Shown here one piece after another: positions 24,090 through 25,078 of a DNA stretch of 25,078 nucleotides; the stretch's first letter is position 1; each line of letters opens with the position of its first letter. The DNA comes from JAFDVJ01 sp964487505. GTDB lineage: Bacteria > Acidobacteriota > Blastocatellia > Pyrinomonadales > Pyrinomonadaceae. The stretch is taken from assembly GCA_964487505.1 (NCBI GenBank), contig CAZARD010000064.1:1-25078 (forward strand), in the 5' to 3' direction. Both the position numbers and the translations under genes were made by a program. The notes below the pieces were generated by a model that saw only the letters and a program-made list of their open reading frames with translations, was not told the origin of the DNA and searched no databases.

Positions 24090-25040
24090 ATGCGTAAGAT
24101 CAGTTTTGTATTTGTGTTTGGCTTGATCGCGGCGTTTGCCACTTCGACAGCCTTCGGATTCGGCAGCGATACGAAGAAGCCGAAGAATGCCGGGACATTG
24201 ACCGTCAAGACCTCGCCGGCTTCCTACCCCGTCAAGATCAACGGGCAATATCTCGGAATGAGTGGGGTCAGTGAGGCTGCGACGTTCTATCTTCCGGAAG
24301 GAACGCACCGCCTCGAGATCGAGTTCCCGGACGGAAAAGTGTTTTCCGAGGACATCAAGATCGTCAAAGATCGCAAGAACTGCGTTTGCTTGAACTACGT
24401 CGTCAAAACGACCGAGAAGGCGTGTCCGTACGATGTCCGCGTGGACGGGCCGGAACGTATCCCGGAGGGCGATCTGATCACGTTCGCGGCGTTCAATGCC
24501 GTCTCCGGATCGGCAGTCCCGCTAAACTACCGCTGGCGCGTCTACCCGGAAACGGCGAAGATCAGCAGCGGTCAGGGCACGTCCGCGATCACGGTCGATA
24601 CGTCGAATCTCGGCGGCCAGACCGTGCGCGCCGAACTCGACGTTTGGGACGACGTTTACGACAAGCAGTGCCGCCAGAAGGATCAGGCGACGACCGATAT
24701 CACGAAGATCATCATCGAGCCGCCTCCGCCGGTCCGTTGCGACGTTTTTGAATCAAAAGCGTTCGACGACGACAAGGCCCGCTTCGACAACTGCGTCATC
24801 CAGTTCAACGGCGTTCCCGACGCGCAGCTCTACCTGATCATCTATCAGGGAACCGACAAGGCGAGCATGAGCCGCAATACGTACGACAAATTGAGCAAAC
24901 GCACGATCGATTATCTGGTCAAGGAACGCGGACTCGACCCGCGGCGAATATCGATCGTCAAAGGCGGTCGCCAGCCGTTGCGGACGACATACGAGCTCTG
25001 GATCGTGCCGCCGGGCGCCGAGTTGCCGCTGGCACAGTAA
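24090..25040 (+). CDS. Secreted PEGA-domain protein with OmpA-like C-terminal region
   Basis: This 316-residue protein is exported: residues 1-24 are a signal peptide (MRKISFVFVFGLIAAFATSTAFG). Residues about 35-105 resemble a PEGA domain (GTLTVKTSPASYPVKINGQYLG, then LPEGTHRLEIEFPDGK), a beta-rich surface module. Residues about 115-210 look like an Ig/PKD-type fold (PERIPEGDLITFAAF, LNYRWRVYP). The C-terminal part (about 230-312) has an OmpA-like pattern, with RTIDYLVKERGLDPRRISIVKGG and the ending WIVPPGAELP. The six cysteines of the mature part (98, 100, 112, 194, 217, 235) could form disulfides. The ATG at 24090 is preferred to the in-frame ATG at 24063 because it starts the signal peptide and follows GAGGAAAAG. 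It lies 49 nt after the PEP-CTERM gene. Function unknown; an envelope role is inferred. Confidence 0.85.
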   Translation: MRKISFVFVFGLIAAFATSTAFGFGSDTKKPKNAGTLTVKTSPASYPVKINGQYLGMSGVSEAATFYLPEGTHRLEIEFPDGKVFSEDIKIVKDRKNCVCLNYVVKTTEKACPYDVRVDGPERIPEGDLITFAAFNAVSGSAVPLNYRWRVYPETAKISSGQGTSAITVDTSNLGGQTVRAELDVWDDVYDKQCRQKDQATTDITKIIIEPPPPVRCDVFESKAFDDDKARFDNCVIQFNGVPDAQLYLIIYQGTDKASMSRNTYDKLSKRTIDYLVKERGLDPRRISIVKGGRQPLRTTYELWIVPPGAELPLAQ

Positions 25041-25078
25041 GAACCGGGAACATTGGTCCCGCGAACAAGGGCGATGAG

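Overview
This window is a bacterial ribosomal-protein super-cluster. The genes run S10, L3, L4, L23, L2, S19, L22, S3, L16, L29, S17, L14, L24, L5, S14, S8, L6, L18, S5, L30, L15, SecY, adenylate kinase, methionine aminopeptidase, IF-1, L36, S13, S11, S4, RNA polymerase alpha and L17. This is the classical S10-spc-alpha order. It is followed by accB-accC (acetyl-CoA carboxylase), rpsO-pnp (S15 and polynucleotide phosphorylase) and two secreted or envelope proteins. All genes are on the + strand.

The GC-rich coding, the PEP-CTERM anchored protein with a Thr-Pro linker, and the PEGA protein with an OmpA-like tail ending in a 'WIVPPGAELP' motif suggest an Acidobacteriota genome, perhaps Blastocatellia/Pyrinomonadaceae. 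That assignment is an inference from memory of such proteins. Two runs of exactly 100 N (13015-13114 and 22805-22904) mark a scaffolded assembly, probably metagenomic. The first gap truncates adk; the second lies inside a repeat array.

Layout: 1-11112 S10/spc ribosomal genes; 11140-13963 secY, adk (broken by the gap) and map; 14035-17866 infA, rpmJ, rpsM, rpsK, rpsD, rpoA, rplQ; 17881-19868 accB-accC, attached to the ribosomal operon by a 14-nt spacer after rplQ; 20012-22662 rpsO-pnp; 22663-23407 a repeat-rich non-coding stretch; 23408-25040 the two exported proteins.

The genes are orthodox; the spacers between them are not. At least six intergenic gaps are filled almost exactly by large inverted repeats whose arms are arrays of a 7-nt word (GATTTTG/CAAAATC). 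A seventh gap (rpsS-rplV) holds degenerate copies. Upstream of rpsJ is a perfect 20-bp inverted repeat built from a different short word (ATTCCAG). Downstream of pnp is a third word (AGTGCAA), organised into a 51-nt higher-order repeat, with inverted copies further on and the same word inside the pnp terminator. Several other spacers can also fold into hairpins, and several starts next to these arms lack a visible Shine-Dalgarno sequence. Terminator-like hairpins lie between secY and adk, between accB and accC (where the stem also covers the only ribosome-binding-site candidate of accC), between rpsO and pnp, and after pnp. Together they suggest RNA-level control or processing of a very long polycistronic message.
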